NCBI GenBank assembly: GCA_011009095.1
Contig: VTPC01090911.1
Coordinates: forward strand, 1 to 64,000
DNA from: Ignelater luminosus
Lineage: Eukaryota > Arthropoda > Insecta > Coleoptera > Elateridae
DNA length: 64,000 nt
Reading direction: 5' to 3'
Position numbers and translations under genes: made by a program. The notes below the pieces were generated by a model. That model searched no databases. It saw only the letters and a program-made list of their open reading frames with translations, and was not told the DNA's origin. Numbering within the stretch: the first letter of the stretch is position 1; every line of letters begins with the position of its first letter. Positions 23,909 through 36,162 of the stretch are shown piece by piece.

Positions 23909-24800
23909 TCAGTAATAAGACGTAACGATAAACGTGTCTTGTTGAACACTATAGACCATAGTTTACAATGCTGCTGAAAATAAATTTCAATAATATTTTT
24001 TATTGTTTACAGTATGTAAGTGTTTCTATGATTACGCAGATACCGCACAAGAACAACTTTAGTCTTAAAGACTTTTTCGTATGATAAGCGCAATTAGAGA
24101 AAAAAATGCGGAGCAATACAACGAATTTCAGCACAAGATTAACTAAATTTCTAAATGCAGGACAGTGACATTTGCAATTGACAAATAACAGAAAACAAAT
24201 ACATATTGGCTGTTGGAAAAAATTAACAAGGCGGCACATCAAAATTTGATTGCATCTTTAACTGGACCTAGAAACATTTAGGAACACTTTGTATATACAA
24301 AAGTTTTATCACTATTACAAACTATTCGAGTTTTTCGTCAGGTGTGAAACAGTTTACAGTCCTTTGGTAGCTGGATTGAATGAATTATTTGGTTGCGGTT
24401 CTTTTAGAGCATGGATTTCCATCCTGCTGGACGTTGACTTGACGTTCGTAATTGTAGTAAATTGGAAGGAGTCAGTATAGTTTTTGATTTTGTCAAAATT
24501 TCATTGTCCTACTTACAACTATACAATTTATCTCGTACTTACCTTAAGATTGTTTTGGTTGTTTATCAGTCTAATCCAGATTATATGAGATATCACTTAG
24601 GGAAGGTATTCACATTTACATTTAAACAAAATGCCTCATTTTGCTAATTTACTTTGCTTTTTTTACTTAATCATATAGTTAGGTGATTTTGTGCATTTAG
24701 TTTGTAATTCTTTGCATAGAGAACCAAATTAAATAACTGTATCTAGAATTTAATTCGTAAGTAATTGTGTCAAAATGACAGAAAGATTATCTAAACGGAC
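23909..24800. other. AT-rich non-coding spacer
   Basis: Short frames only; no recognised family, repeat or site. Confidence 0.4.
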
Positions 24801-26450
24801 ATGTCAACGATCTGTCTTCAAATAGAATTTTTAGAATCGCAGCTTTGTGCCTTGGAAACGTCTAATGCGGTTCAAGTAATTAAAGGTACGTGCAAAGTTC
24901 TACAATTGAATAACGTTTTGTCTACCAGTCAAAAATCACCATCGGCCTTTGTATCTACAAATAAAGATGCGTGCTTACCCTGCGAAGATTCTCATAAGTT
25001 ATGGACTTGTACTAAGTTTTTGGCAAAGACACCATGTGTACGTTATTGTTTTGTCAAGTAAAAACTTATATTTGAATTGCCTTCCTTCTTCTCATAGCAT
25101 AATGCGCTGCTTTAGCAAACATGTTTGTAGATCATGTGATTATCGTCATAATTCTTTGTTGCATTTTAATACGAATTCTTGCAAGGCGCAGAATAGTTCA
25201 TCTTCTTCTTTGTTTTCGGAGGTGAGCGCTTGTAATAAAGAAAATACTTCTCAACTTCCAAATGATAACATTCCAACACTCACCACTAATTTGTCACATT
25301 TTTCAATGACTCCTTTGTCAACAACTATTCTTGAAATACAAGATGCTAGACTCCGCTGTCGCAGCATCATTCAAATTTGAGAGGTGTATTAACCGTTTAT
25401 GCTTACCACGCTAAAAATACACAAAGAACGTTGTTGGTATTGGAAATATTCCTAATGTGACAGCAGTGTACAATTAAACCAATCACTCATTTAGACCCAA
25501 TCTAGCACTGAAAGCGTTTGTAATTTTTAAAATTTGCTCATGTTTCCATTTATTATAAAGTCTGATACTTCACGACAAGCTCTTAACAACCCAATGTTGT
25601 TATGAACAAAGTGTTTTGTTGTCCTACGAAGGTCCGATATTTTCATTTTATTTAACGTTTGAATCCCTAGACAATAACATATGAAAATTATGAGAAATCA
25701 AAAGTATTCCAGCCGTATCTGAAGCAGAATTCTGCGAGAAACTGTATAAAGAAACACAAGATCGCGATTTGTCGTTGAGGTATGTTGTAGCGTTACCTTT
25801 TCGAATAAAACATCCTATTCTTAGGAATTCAAGGAATCTTCGTAGATTTTACGCTCTTGATAGTAGGTTATACAGAAATGCTGACTTGATGAGTTCATAT
25901 AAAGTCTTCATGCACAACTGTTTGGACTATGGCCACCAGTCACCTGTTCCACCTGATTTTGGTACAAATACCTTTTTTATTCCCCATTATTGTGTTATCA
26001 GAGAGGATAGTCTTTTTACTATATTGAGGATAGTTTTCGACGCTTCTAACGGAATATTAAATGACACGTTATTTCCAGGTCTTAAACTTTATTCAGATAC
26101 AGTTAGAGTCCTATTGTAATTTTGTTCACACAAATATGTTTTAATAGCTGACATCAAGCAAATGTTTTTGCTTGAAGAAGATATGGTCTTCTAAAGAATT
26201 CTTTGGAAATTTGACCGTAAGAATCCTATTCAAGAGTTCCGTAGTATTTGGTGTAACTAGTTTGCCTCATCTAGCTAATCGAACAATTACAGAAGTAGTT
26301 TTGGACGAGCAAGAGACGTTTCCTCGTGTTTCGAAAATTCTTTGTTCAGATAACTGCGTAGACGATATTTTGACTGGTAATTTTTATTGTTGTTGCTCAA
26401 GAGAGGATTTGAATTGCGAAAGTGGGCTAGCAACTGCCCAGAAATCTTAG
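24801..26450 (+). pseudogene. BEL/Pao retrotransposon gag-pol fragment
   Basis: The first part (24801-25380) carries the gag zinc-binding region: CLPCEDSHKLWTCTKF, then a frameshift to NLYLNCLPSSHS ... CRSCDYRHNSLLHF. This is the arrangement characteristic of BEL/Pao elements. The protease segment is mostly missing or unreadable at 25381-25720. The reverse transcriptase resumes with LRYVVALPFR (about 25777), FIPHYCVIREDS and VFDASNGILND. A stop follows near 26119, then GVTSLPHLANRTI and CVDDILTG (about 26347). The catalytic YVDD has become CVDD. It is plus strand, decayed and without visible LTRs. It is not the same copy as the fragment at 12.7 kb. Confidence 0.88.
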
Positions 26451-28149
26451 CTGATACTCCTGCAAAACATTAACAACCTTTATCTTTGTAACGGGAAAAT
26501 GCCCAAAAGTATGCACAAGTCCCGTGTAAGCCAGATATCGGTAGATGTTCAAGCCCATAGCTCATGTCGAAGACGGGAGTAGGTTCCAAAAACAGTAACT
26601 AATCCAGGCTTTGATGATCTTACCTGGACCTAAAACATAGCTCTTGGCTGAAAAGCCTAAAAGAGATACCAAAAGGGCGCCAGAAGACAGCGCCACACAA
26701 AAAGATGTAATTGGTCGACCTGTCCCCACACCGACGAACATGCTGTATATAGGGTCCACCCAAAATACCACCCTGTAGATAAACACTTTAAAATCGTGTC
26801 TGGAGGTTAAATTGTATTCTCCTTTACTTACCAAGGAACCTCTGTTGGTTCCGCGACTTAAAATAAAATAAACTTAATAAATCTCCAGCCTCTCCCTCGT
26901 TTCTCAAAACTATAAACAAAGCTTTATTCACAAAATCAAATATTATGCGGGTTGCTAGAAGCCAAGGTCCAACATCACGGCACCTAAATAAGCTTATAAA
27001 ACAAAAACAAACTCCTAGAAATAAGAACACAAAAGTTAAACTACATGAATTTATTATTATGCTTTGAAATCGGGTAAAATAAACATTCACAATAAGATTC
27101 AAAATGATATGGTTGATTGAAGAAATTATTACTTTACAAACATCAAATAAAAGAATGACAATTACTTCATAAAAATTAGGTCTGAAGGACCCGTCAAATA
27201 AATGCGTTTAGAAATCATAAAATTGCAACATACTTATTGTATTAAACCCCTCTAAGCAAACAAAATTGAACATGATTTAAAACTATTAATAAATTTAGAA
27301 CATATGAACTTGTATTACTTCAAACAAAAAGAAAACGTTCAAAAGATTACTAAAATTTAAACTACCTATTGTTTTCTCTAGATTTTTCTGGAAAGAATAC
27401 ACTATAAAGATACTTTTCTAACATTAAAATAAACTAAACATTAACGTTAAATACTCAAAGCATTTGAACAAAACAACATAAAAATACAAACAAATATAAA
27501 TATGTAACATAAACAGTTATTTCTTACTCTAAATCTGGAGATCATTTGAGTTTCCAGCAACTTTTCCAAATACAAAAGAATTGAATTTACACTAAATTTA
27601 ATTACGAGAAACCATGGCCTTAACCACAATAAATTTTTAAACACTTAACTTCCACAAACACACAACTTTAATTTTCTCAATAACGAACAGAATACCAGAT
27701 CTCTCGATGGACACTGAAGATGGGATATTGATTCCATCAGCCAGGGAGTATGACGAAGATAGCGGAGTCAAAGAACACCAGGTACATAACGGAGATTTTC
27801 ATAATGACTAAACCAAAACTCAAGAAGAAAATGGGACTAAATAATTTCCAAATAACTGGCTCGACACGGTTACTTCTTTACGCGATCCTTCTAATGAAGA
27901 CAGGGACGATGAGCTTGTCGTCCATCTCCACATACTAGTAAAAATACAGATAACACCTTTCAGCATATGAATTTTTACGTTCATCCGCACAATGATGCGT
28001 CAATATTTAAATCCTCAAAGAGGCCTCCCTCGAGGATTAACTCAAAATGCAAATTAATGCCCATAGACCATAAACCAAATAGAAAACCAAAGCAAATTCA
28101 CAGCCACTAAAATGTCGAAATTAACCGTGCGCCACACTTAAAGATCGAA
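26451..28149. other. Non-coding or unassigned region
   Basis: A minus-strand hydrophobic frame at 26562-26834 (90 codons) and a donor-like TTGGTAAGTAAA near it are unexplained. At 27707-27781 a plus-strand frame MDTEDGILIPSAREYDEDSG ends at CAG followed by GT. It looks exon-like but leads to nothing I recognise. The rest is AT-rich. Confidence 0.3.
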
Positions 28150-28335
28150 ACAAAACGCGAGAAGCACCGGGTCCCCTTGGACCCGGGAGGGCGCGGTGAA
28201 CACCCGCGTTTCACGGTGTCCAAATTTTGATTCCCCGAGAAAATCACAAAGTACCAACGTAATCCCTATTCTCTCTGCGTCTCCTGTCACGCAGCTTGCG
28301 CTTACCGGAGTGGGGTTGGGAAGCCAGATGCACGA
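28150..28335. other. GC-rich CpG-containing island with hairpin
   Basis: This patch is strikingly GC-rich against its AT-rich surroundings and contains many CpG. CCGGGTCC at 28167-28174 and GGACCCGG at 28179-28186 form a perfect 8-bp stem with a CCTT loop. CACCG and CGGTG words flank it. No open frame is associated. It may be a fragment of a retroelement leader or LTR. Confidence 0.4.
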
Positions 28336-31029
28336 CCTAGCAGGTCAAAATGCTAGTATTCTTATGAGGCAATAAAAAATTCCACTCCTTAGATTTTCAG
28401 CCTGAACCTGACTTAACAAAGACCGTGTGACTCTAGCATTCACGACTAAGATTCCAGGAACCTTTTATTTACGTCTGGATTTTGATATTGGAAAAATAAC
28501 AAAAGGCACGTCCGCTGGAGCACAGAAGTCGAGACCACAAAGTTATCAATTCTTTAAAATAAAATTTTAACAAACATCCGTTCATAGAACGAAATAATTT
28601 AAATATTACGCGTCAGAAAAACAAATATCTGAACGAAATTGAAAGACAGGGGCGGATTTAGTGCGAATTTTAAAATAACATTACATCTTTTGATAGTGAA
28701 CAATTTTGCTCTGTTAAGGTTTTAGGTTTGCAATGGCAGCTGCAAATCAATAGTTTATAAAGCTGTAAGCAATTTTAAATCCACCGATTTTCTTGTGGAC
28801 CGACTTTAGCTAGTTTGGACAATTCTCATAAAAACAATCAACAATTGTTGCATAGTCCTCACTTACTTACTGTACAGTTTTAACAAGTATAAATAGTACG
28901 TTTTGTAGATTTTTACTCTAAACCTTTTTTCCTTTGTTGTTTAAAATCAAATTTCATCTCACATTGTTCAGTTCTAGATAGATATCACTTTTATTTGTGT
29001 AAGAAGAATTAGCGAAATAAGTAATAGAGGTTGCGCATTTATCATTAAATGTTTTGACTAAAAATCGAAACTAGTCAAATACAGAGTTTTAATGTTTACA
29101 CTAATCATTTGCAATTTAAATTTATTTTAAAACTTAAAAAACCGATCGAACACCGCACTTTGGCGGGTTTGCCGAAACAAATCAAACCATTCAGAAATCA
29201 AATCTAAACAGATGTCTTTTGTCTAGCAGCTATTATAATCACAGACCGTTAGATTTATAATTGTGCAATAATATGGTGAAAAAAACGAAATTATGACATA
29301 AAAAAGCACCATCTGTGAAGGTTGGCTCTACTGTGTTTACCGATCGTATGTTTTCACAAGCATTTAGAGATTTAAAGATATTGAACAAATTTGATTTATT
29401 TTATTTGTCGTGTTTCAGACTGCCAAACTGTAACAAGATGTCCTGTTTTTCCTGAAAAAGACAGAAAAACCCACAACTAAGGCCGAGAAAAACTTAACAA
29501 GTGAATGCGTGTACCATTTGTCTTCTCTTCGTTTTGCGTATTCTATTTTATGATACTCTAAAACAATTTGTTTTTATTTTAAGTTTTATTTACTGTCTTT
29601 TTACCAGTAGCTTTGCAAATATGTCTTTTTTAAATCTTACAATCAAAATTTTACTGGGTCACTAAAAGACTTTATATGTAGGTATTATGTATCCAGCTCG
29701 TTAGCATATTATTCAAAAATATTTCAGTAGCAAAACAACTGTCCTAATATTCGGGAGCTTTATGGCTTTTTCCTCTCAGTTTCGTTTCGCTGTTTGTCTG
29801 TTACATTTTGATAACAGCTTTTGGATATTTTTAATTTAAAATTCTAAAAATTGATTTAAAGGGAGCCAAAATAAATTTTACAGAATTTCGATTGTACGCC
29901 ACGGTTATAAGGCTTCCTTCAAATTCAGGGCAAGATGTGACTTTCTCTCAAGTTTCATAATTTAAGTTGGGAATTTGAATTAAGGTGAAAGTAAAATCAG
30001 CAGTATTTTGAAGGCGTCAAACTAATAAACCATTTCTAAATTAAATGTCAAGAATTTAAATTTACGCACAAAATGAAATAAATTTCTAAGAAGAAAAGCT
30101 AATTTTATTATTTTAACTTTTTAAAACTTTTGCACACGGTGATTGTTGCCTGTTAAAAAAGTTTCTGTTATTTCTAAAGAATACAATAAAAAACAATCTA
30201 AAAAAATAATATAACTGTTAAACTAAGAACAGAGCAAAGTAATTTGAACTGGTCTAATGAGGAGAAAACAAGAGCGGAGTGTGGCCTTAAGGTTTTGTAA
30301 ACGTGACATCGCTGCTATTTCCTACGCCAAACACATCAACGAAAATTTATTTTGTTTCTGTCATAAACACTGTATTATATTACAAGGAGGGGAGAGAGAA
30401 GGAGGTGTAAAACGAGGAAGCTTTTGTTTTGCTGTAAGCAATCCAATCAATTCAGAATTTTCCGAGCCAACAAGTATAAAACTGAGGAAAAGAAGTAGTT
30501 TAACCGCCGAGATTTTTTTTACCGTTTATTGAATTATAGCTCACAAAATTTAAGAAGTTTGTAGTATAATGAGATCGGCAAAGTCGAATGACAAATATTA
30601 AGCGAGATGAAACACAACTTTTTCAAACTTGCACTACTTCAGGAAATAAATAAATCAGCAAAATAAACGACCCAATTTTGGCCAATCTCCAAGAGTGGCC
30701 TTTTTGTCTATTTCACAAATCAAGCCAACGGCTAATTGCGCTTGTGTTATTCTGCTTCCACTCGTAATATATTGTCAGCGCTGAAAACAATTAATTTTAA
30801 AGTACAAGATGAGGTTGAGCTTCGTGTGGGGAATTTCCACTTCACAATTGATATTAAATATTGCAGAACAATCCCTTTTAGAAGTTAAAGGCACGATGGA
30901 ATTTTTCTTTTGTGTTGCGAATTTTACAACATAAAATACACTAAATTATTAAAAGCTACTTTTAGTTCAATATTTAATTAAGGTCTTTATCTGTAACAAA
31001 ACAGAATATTACGTAAACGCATTTATTAA
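28336..31029. other. Long AT-rich non-coding region
   Basis: Over 2.6 kb holds only short frames, the longest being 91 codons at 30257-30532 with no recognisable motif. No repeats with matching ends were seen. Confidence 0.4.
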
Positions 31030-31150
31030 ACATTACTTCTTGAACATATAGAAAAATCGGAATTCGCATGGGGGATCTAACGCAAATAATTGATTCTCCG
31101 GACCAATGCTTTGCCATTTGAGCTAGCAAATTCTCTCCCAAACGCAAGCT
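31030..31150 (-). repeat. tRNA-like SINE head, minus-strand copy
   Basis: On the minus strand TAGCTCAAATGG (31125-31114) fits a polymerase III A box. GTTAGATCCCC (31081-31071) fits a B box, about 44 bases downstream. Between them GCATTGGTCCGG...AATCAAT can be drawn as an anticodon-like arm. Downstream sequence continues CATGCGAATTCCGATTTTT and CTATATGTTCAAG. This is the architecture of a tRNA-derived SINE rather than a functional tRNA; no acceptor stem closes. Confidence 0.55.
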
Positions 31151-31199
31151 GATGTTTCTATTATATGTATTGTTATTAGATTTGATGGTGTTCCGACAA

Positions 31200-31300
31200 A
31201 ATTGCTATAAATTTATAGTAAGAAGTCCGCAATCAATTATGAAGGTTAGATCCCCATGCGATTTTTTATTTTGCTATATGTTCAAATAGTTATTGATTTT
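31200..31300 (+). repeat. tRNA-like SINE head, plus-strand copy (inverted partner)
   Basis: GTCCGCAATCAATTATGAAGG, GGTTAGATCCCCATGCGA (31244-31261) and CTATATGTTCAA repeat, in opposite orientation, the same blocks as the copy at 31030-31150. The A-box side is more worn. Together the two copies form an inverted repeat with about 130 bases between the shared cores. Confidence 0.55.
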
Positions 31301-32040
31301 AATAACGTTTTATATTATGTATTAATCTGTGGTTGGTAATCAAAAGGATATAAAACGTACTCTTTCGGTGCAATCAGAGTAAGTTTCAATGCCTACATAA
31401 TATTTTACAACCTGGTTTTCAAAATGGTTTCTGAATAGGAAAATATTTAAGTTTTCACCAAGAAAAATTACTTAAATTATACTTTGAGCGAAAAATATAT
31501 GACGTATGTCATTTTAATTCTGTAAAAAGTGTAAAATAATTGACGCCGTAGAACTACTGAACATAGTTACGGACAGATGACATTCCTCTGACGGACGTCT
31601 ATGATACCCAACTCGACTTTGATTAGCTCAAAACAATGGTAGGAAGATTTGAAAACAGCGTTCCCGCCCAAACTCCCCGATTCTGGGCACTAAGGTGCAG
31701 ACGGTTTTTTCGATCTGCGTCCCACCATTTGCCGGGAAGGAAGCTGATGGTCTATGGTCCCTACTGGGCTGAAGTGGATTAGTGCACTTAACAAATTTGA
31801 TAAGTGAAACTACCTTTTTTTTGTACTGCTCAGTCTAGCTACAACTAAAAATATCTATAACTCCATGAATATTGAAAACAGCCAAAATGGGCACTGTTTG
31901 TTTTCGACTTGTAATGAGCTAAATTACATTAGTGAAATATCGAACGTATGTCATAGGACACCTTGTATATAAGTATTTATAAATTGTCAATGTGACAAAT
32001 ACAAAAAATAAATAGATCATCGGCGTAAATTACAGCTCTA
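31301..32040. other. Non-coding spacer
   Basis: Mostly AT-rich, with a GC-richer 200-base patch at about 31560-31790 in which I see no gene. Confidence 0.4.
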
Positions 32041-32460
32041 CACGAATCGGAATCTTTAGGCCCGGCGCGGCCCGACTGGGATTAAACTTGACTCAGCCCG
32101 AGAAAAACCCGATAACTCTTTGATCGGCCGGAAAAGCGCGAAAGTCTCGAACGGCCCAAAACTCCCCAACGACTCAAGAAGCTCAAATGACCCGACAGGG
32201 CCGGGAAGCGTGATAGGTTCAAGACCCCTGCATGATTCGACAGTTCCGAATGATCAGACAGGGTAGGAAAACACGACATAGCCGGGAGACCTAACAGGAT
32301 CGCGAGATTCGAAAGTGCTGGAATACCTGATAAGGCCAGAAATTCTGACAGAGCCGAGAAGCGTAACATGTCCGAGAGTAAATTATACGACAGGCCAGAA
32401 CGACCCGACACAGCCGGGAGGCTAGACACGCCCAAGAGACCCGACTCGCTGAAAAAACGT
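32041..32460. repeat. GC-rich degenerate minisatellite
   Basis: A unit close to ACCCGACAGGGCCGGGAAG recurs about 15-20 times with much variation at a period of about 18-22 bases. Good copies lie near 32190, 32265, 32340, 32402 and 32435. The period keeps a minus-strand frame open (32082-32435) that translates as a repeating FPALSGH/LSRFSGR pattern. I regard this as a by-product, not a protein gene. Confidence 0.7.
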
Positions 32461-34883
32461 TCTCGATCTGGTGTAGTAAGGAAATCCTTCTTTTTGAGTT
32501 AGTCTAAAAATTATGCTTGTCCGGGTGAGTTTGAAAATAACACCGGTCCAAGTGAGTACAGCAATTCATTCGAGTTAGTACGAAAAGGATCTCAACAACA
32601 CTCACCGCCTGAAAAGCTCGACAGGCTGAAATAAAACCCGATGAATTATTAAAATGAAGCACGGCCTGAGCTTCGGTCAAGTCGCTCAAAGGTTCAACCA
32701 AAATACCAGGCCCGTGAGGCCGTAAGTTTCTCACTTCACAGGCTACACAGATTGGGTTTCTTTTTGCTGGCACGTCGATTGTCTGCATAATAATTTAGGT
32801 AGTGACTTAACGATTAGTCGATTATTATTTTATTATTTTAAGTTATTTTTCCGAGTAATCGATTATTTCGAATCTATAATCCAATTAAGTCATAAAGGCT
32901 ATTCGTTCTGTGATAAATCTACGGAAAGTGTAGAGTATTTAAATAGTAGAAGTTATTCTGCGACAGGTTGATGCACCATTGAGATGTGATTTTTCGTTTT
33001 TATTACAAGCAGATATCGATCACCATTTCGGTATATCTCGTTTAACTGTACTATACATATATTGGATTGGTTTCACAGTTTCCAATAGACTATATACAGA
33101 CAGTGTGTCTTGGTATATTACGGAAACTTTTAAATCTGCATCTACGGGTGTTCAGAATATATTCACAATGTTTTTTTCAAAATGTCCAGCGGTCTTTCTA
33201 GAATATCTAGACATTTAATAACATTATGAAATCCAATATCTGTGTAAGTTCTTAATTTCGATTTACAATTTTATAATACTGTAAATTCTAGACGTACTTT
33301 CTGCATACCCAGCGTAGCGCGTAGCGCCACTAATTATCTAAAAATTCTTCTGCATTTTGAATGACATAACGTAATTTGTAATTCAAAACTAATAATACTA
33401 TGTTGATTATTGATTAGTTTAGGGCAGATTTCTAGTGTTTTCTTCCGGGATCTTCTGGCATTACAACGCATATTTACAAACTCGCAATTAAAACTTCAAG
33501 AATAGAACACAACAAGTCAAATAAGAAGATCAAAAGGATATAAGAAGTCCCAAACTACAAATTGAAGAATACCAACTGAGATATCAACTGGAACTAATAC
33601 GTGAGTTTGAAAACATAGAAAGAAGGGAAGATAATAGGGCTTCAAATGCTCGCCAAGAAAATATAAAAAGAAAACATGATATTCAAAGAATGGAAAATAG
33701 CAGCAATACATAAAACATTACAGAGACATATCACTACTAAGTATACCAGGTGAGATATATGAGAGAAATATTTAGAGCAGATTGCAGTTGCTGGAAAGTT
33801 AAAAGCTAAAGAACGTTGGCTCACTTCAATGAACGCACTATCGTGTGCGTAATTGCATTCTATACACCAACGATCGTGTTCGCTATTAAGTTTGCAGAGC
33901 AAACTAAAATGTTCAGTCTCCTGGTTGTTGATGAAGGATAAATGAAAACACAGACGCATACGTTCTTAGAGGTTATAGCTGTCAACGGTTATTTAGAAAC
34001 TTAGAACGGTTTAACTTTTTTTTGCTTCAAAAGCCAATCAGGGATAATTTCTACAAATGCAATTTGTAAAACAAACCGCAGAATTAACTTGATAATAATT
34101 CATCTGACTTCTGATTTTTCTAACACACTATGCATTTGTGTAATGTTGAAAATTTGAGTTTATGTAGTTTTGAGATCTCAATGTTGCCTAACTGCTAAAT
34201 AATTTAATTATATAACCATATTGAAAGTAAAAAAGTTTAAATTAAATAATGAAGTTATTAGTAATTAAGTATAAGAATAAAAGAAGAGAACCAAAACTAA
34301 AATGAAGTTGAAATAATATTTCAAGCCTTTCTGCAATTGCAATATTACTAGCTAACTTTGTCTATGCAGAACTAATCAAACTGAGTACAAATTGCTAATG
34401 TAATTTAAAGTTTAGTTGAAAACTTTTTAAATTATAGACCCATCGAAATTGATGTTTTTTGTTGTAGCCGATATTAGTAGTTATACAGTAGCATTTACAC
34501 AATTACATGAAAAGAAAAGCAATTGTTTCAAAACACATCCCTTCCCTAAAAAAATTTAAATTCCCGTTATTTCCATATCCTAGAGATAAAGTGCACTGCA
34601 AAATCGAAACTTTTAGTATGCATGTTACTACAAGGTATCTACTATTTTACATGCATAGTTTATATAAACAATATCCCGAGTAGCACACACTGGTTTGTTG
34701 AAACAAACTAACAAGTTGGAGAAAATTATAACGTAATATACTGGTTGACTAAACTTTATTCCTTGTAAATGATACTATCCTGGAGGGAAATACTTGTAGG
34801 ACTGTGTAACAACTTTTTGATAATAATCTGTATGTGGCCATAAATAGAAATTTGTAAATACGCCAGAAAATTATTAGTAGAAG
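32461..34883. other. Mostly AT-rich non-coding region
   Basis: A plus-strand frame without a start codon at about 33518-33712 stays open for 64 codons. It reads as a highly charged, coiled-coil-like peptide (QLRYQLELIREFENIERRE) that could be the end of a transposon-encoded Myb/MADF-type protein, but I cannot confirm this. Nothing else is supported. Confidence 0.3.
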
Positions 34884-34885
34884 TA

Positions 34886-36162
34886 CGAGGGCGATTGAAT
34901 AAGTACCCGTGTTAGAAATGAAAACAATTTTTTTCAAAAAATTTTTTTTTTATTTTTTAATATAGTCTCCTTTTAGAAATATACACTTCTCCCAACGTTC
35001 CTGCCATTTTTTTAACCCCTCCAAAAAATAGGATTTGTCGCCTCTATCTCGGCGATGACTTCTTCGTTTGAGCTTAATTTTTTTCCCGCGAGCCATTTCT
35101 TCATGTTAGGAAACAAGAAAAAGTCGCAGGGAGCCAGATCGGGTGAATACGGGGGGTGCGGCAGCAATTCCTAACGCAATTCATGCAGTTTGGCGGCGAC
35201 AAATCCGGATGAATGTGCTGGTGCGTTATCGTGGTGAAACAGCACCTTCTTTTTTGCCAAATGCGGCCGTGTCTCCTTCAATTTTTTGTCGAAGCTGTCT
35301 AATAACTCACTGTAGTATTGTCCAGTGATCGTTCTTCCTTTTTCTAAAAAATCCATGAGGATGACGCCGTTCGCATCCCAAAAAATCGTCGCCATGACCT
35401 TTCCGACCGATGGAACCATCTTCGCCTTCTTTGGAGCAGATTCACCGGGAGAAATCCATTGTTTTGATTGTTGCTTAGTTTCTGGTGTGTAATGATGAAT
35501 CCAGGTTTCATCAACGGTGACAACTCGACGCAAAAACTCCTTCGGATTTCGCTTAAATTGCTCCAAACACTGCTTCGAAGTTAACAGTCGCATCCGCTTG
35601 TTGTCCACCGTTAGCAATCGCGGCACCCATCCCGCCGACAATTTTTTCATCGCCAACTTATCATGTAAAATATTAATTGCCGTTCCGGTCGACACACCTA
35701 CGGCCTCTGCTACTTCACGTACTTTCGTTCGTCGATCAGCGAGAATCATGTCGTGGACTTTTTGAATGATCTCCTCGGTAACCACGTCTGCCGGGCGTCC
35801 TGGTCGCTCCTCATCGAAAACGGATGTTCGCCCACGTTTAAATTCGTTGAACCAATATCTAACTGTGGTCATAGATGGCGAAGTGTCCCCATAAACAGCA
35901 TCCAACTTTGCTTTTATCTCCTCGCATTTTTTCCCATCCAAAAACAGAAAGCGAATTACCGAACGATACTGCTCTTTTTCCATCTTAGCTAAAATCACGA
36001 AACACGTCTTACTCAAATGGCTGTCAAATCCAAACTAACCTATCAATCAGTCTGCAATTTGTTATACCGTCGTTTGATAGATGGCAGCACACGATGATAA
36101 CACCAACTTCCCCCACGAACGCCTTCTGTCGTCAAACACGGATACTTACTGAACCGCCCTCG
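34886..36162 (-). mobile_element. Mariner element 1, complete ends, 1277 bp
   Basis: The ends are inverted repeats: CGAGGGCGATTGAATAAGTA at the left and, reversed, CGAGGGCGGTTCAGTAAGTA at the right. About 24 of the first 28 positions match. TA lies on both sides (34884-34885 and 36163-36164), the standard mariner target duplication. The length is typical of the family. The end-to-end divergence and the broken transposase suggest a moderately old copy. Confidence 0.93.
34950..35983 (-). pseudogene. Mariner transposase (DD34D), broken
   Basis: The best start is the Met of MEKEQYRSVIRFLFLDGKK at 35983. The N-terminal paired helix-turn-helix domain is followed by WVPRLL-type and VDETWIHHY blocks (first Asp). 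HHDNAPAH (second Asp) and SPDLAPCDFFLFPN (third Asp) complete the triad. An in-frame TAG at 35171-35173 interrupts between the second and third Asp. A small deletion and frameshift near 35020-35035 shifts the end, which finishes KGDYIKK and TAA at 34952-34950. The span corresponds to about 345 residues, normal for mariner. All three catalytic residues are present, but the lesions prevent a full product. Confidence 0.93.

Noticed and set aside
26562..26834. Minus-strand 90-codon hydrophobic frame
   Set aside because: No family match, no supporting context, and hydrophobic codons are easily produced by T-rich DNA. It is mentioned only within the spacer.
31060..31150. Functional tRNA gene
   Set aside because: A- and B-box-like words are present, but no acceptor stem pairs and the B box deviates from GGTTCGA. 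A SINE head is the better reading.
32082..32435. Minus-strand 117-codon frame with repeating FPALSGH-like peptide
   Set aside because: The peptide simply translates the minisatellite period. Many degenerate units and no flanking gene signals argue against a protein.
33642..33959. Minus-strand 105-codon frame
   Set aside because: Composition is typical of translated AT-rich DNA, and the opposite strand holds a different short frame; nothing supports either.
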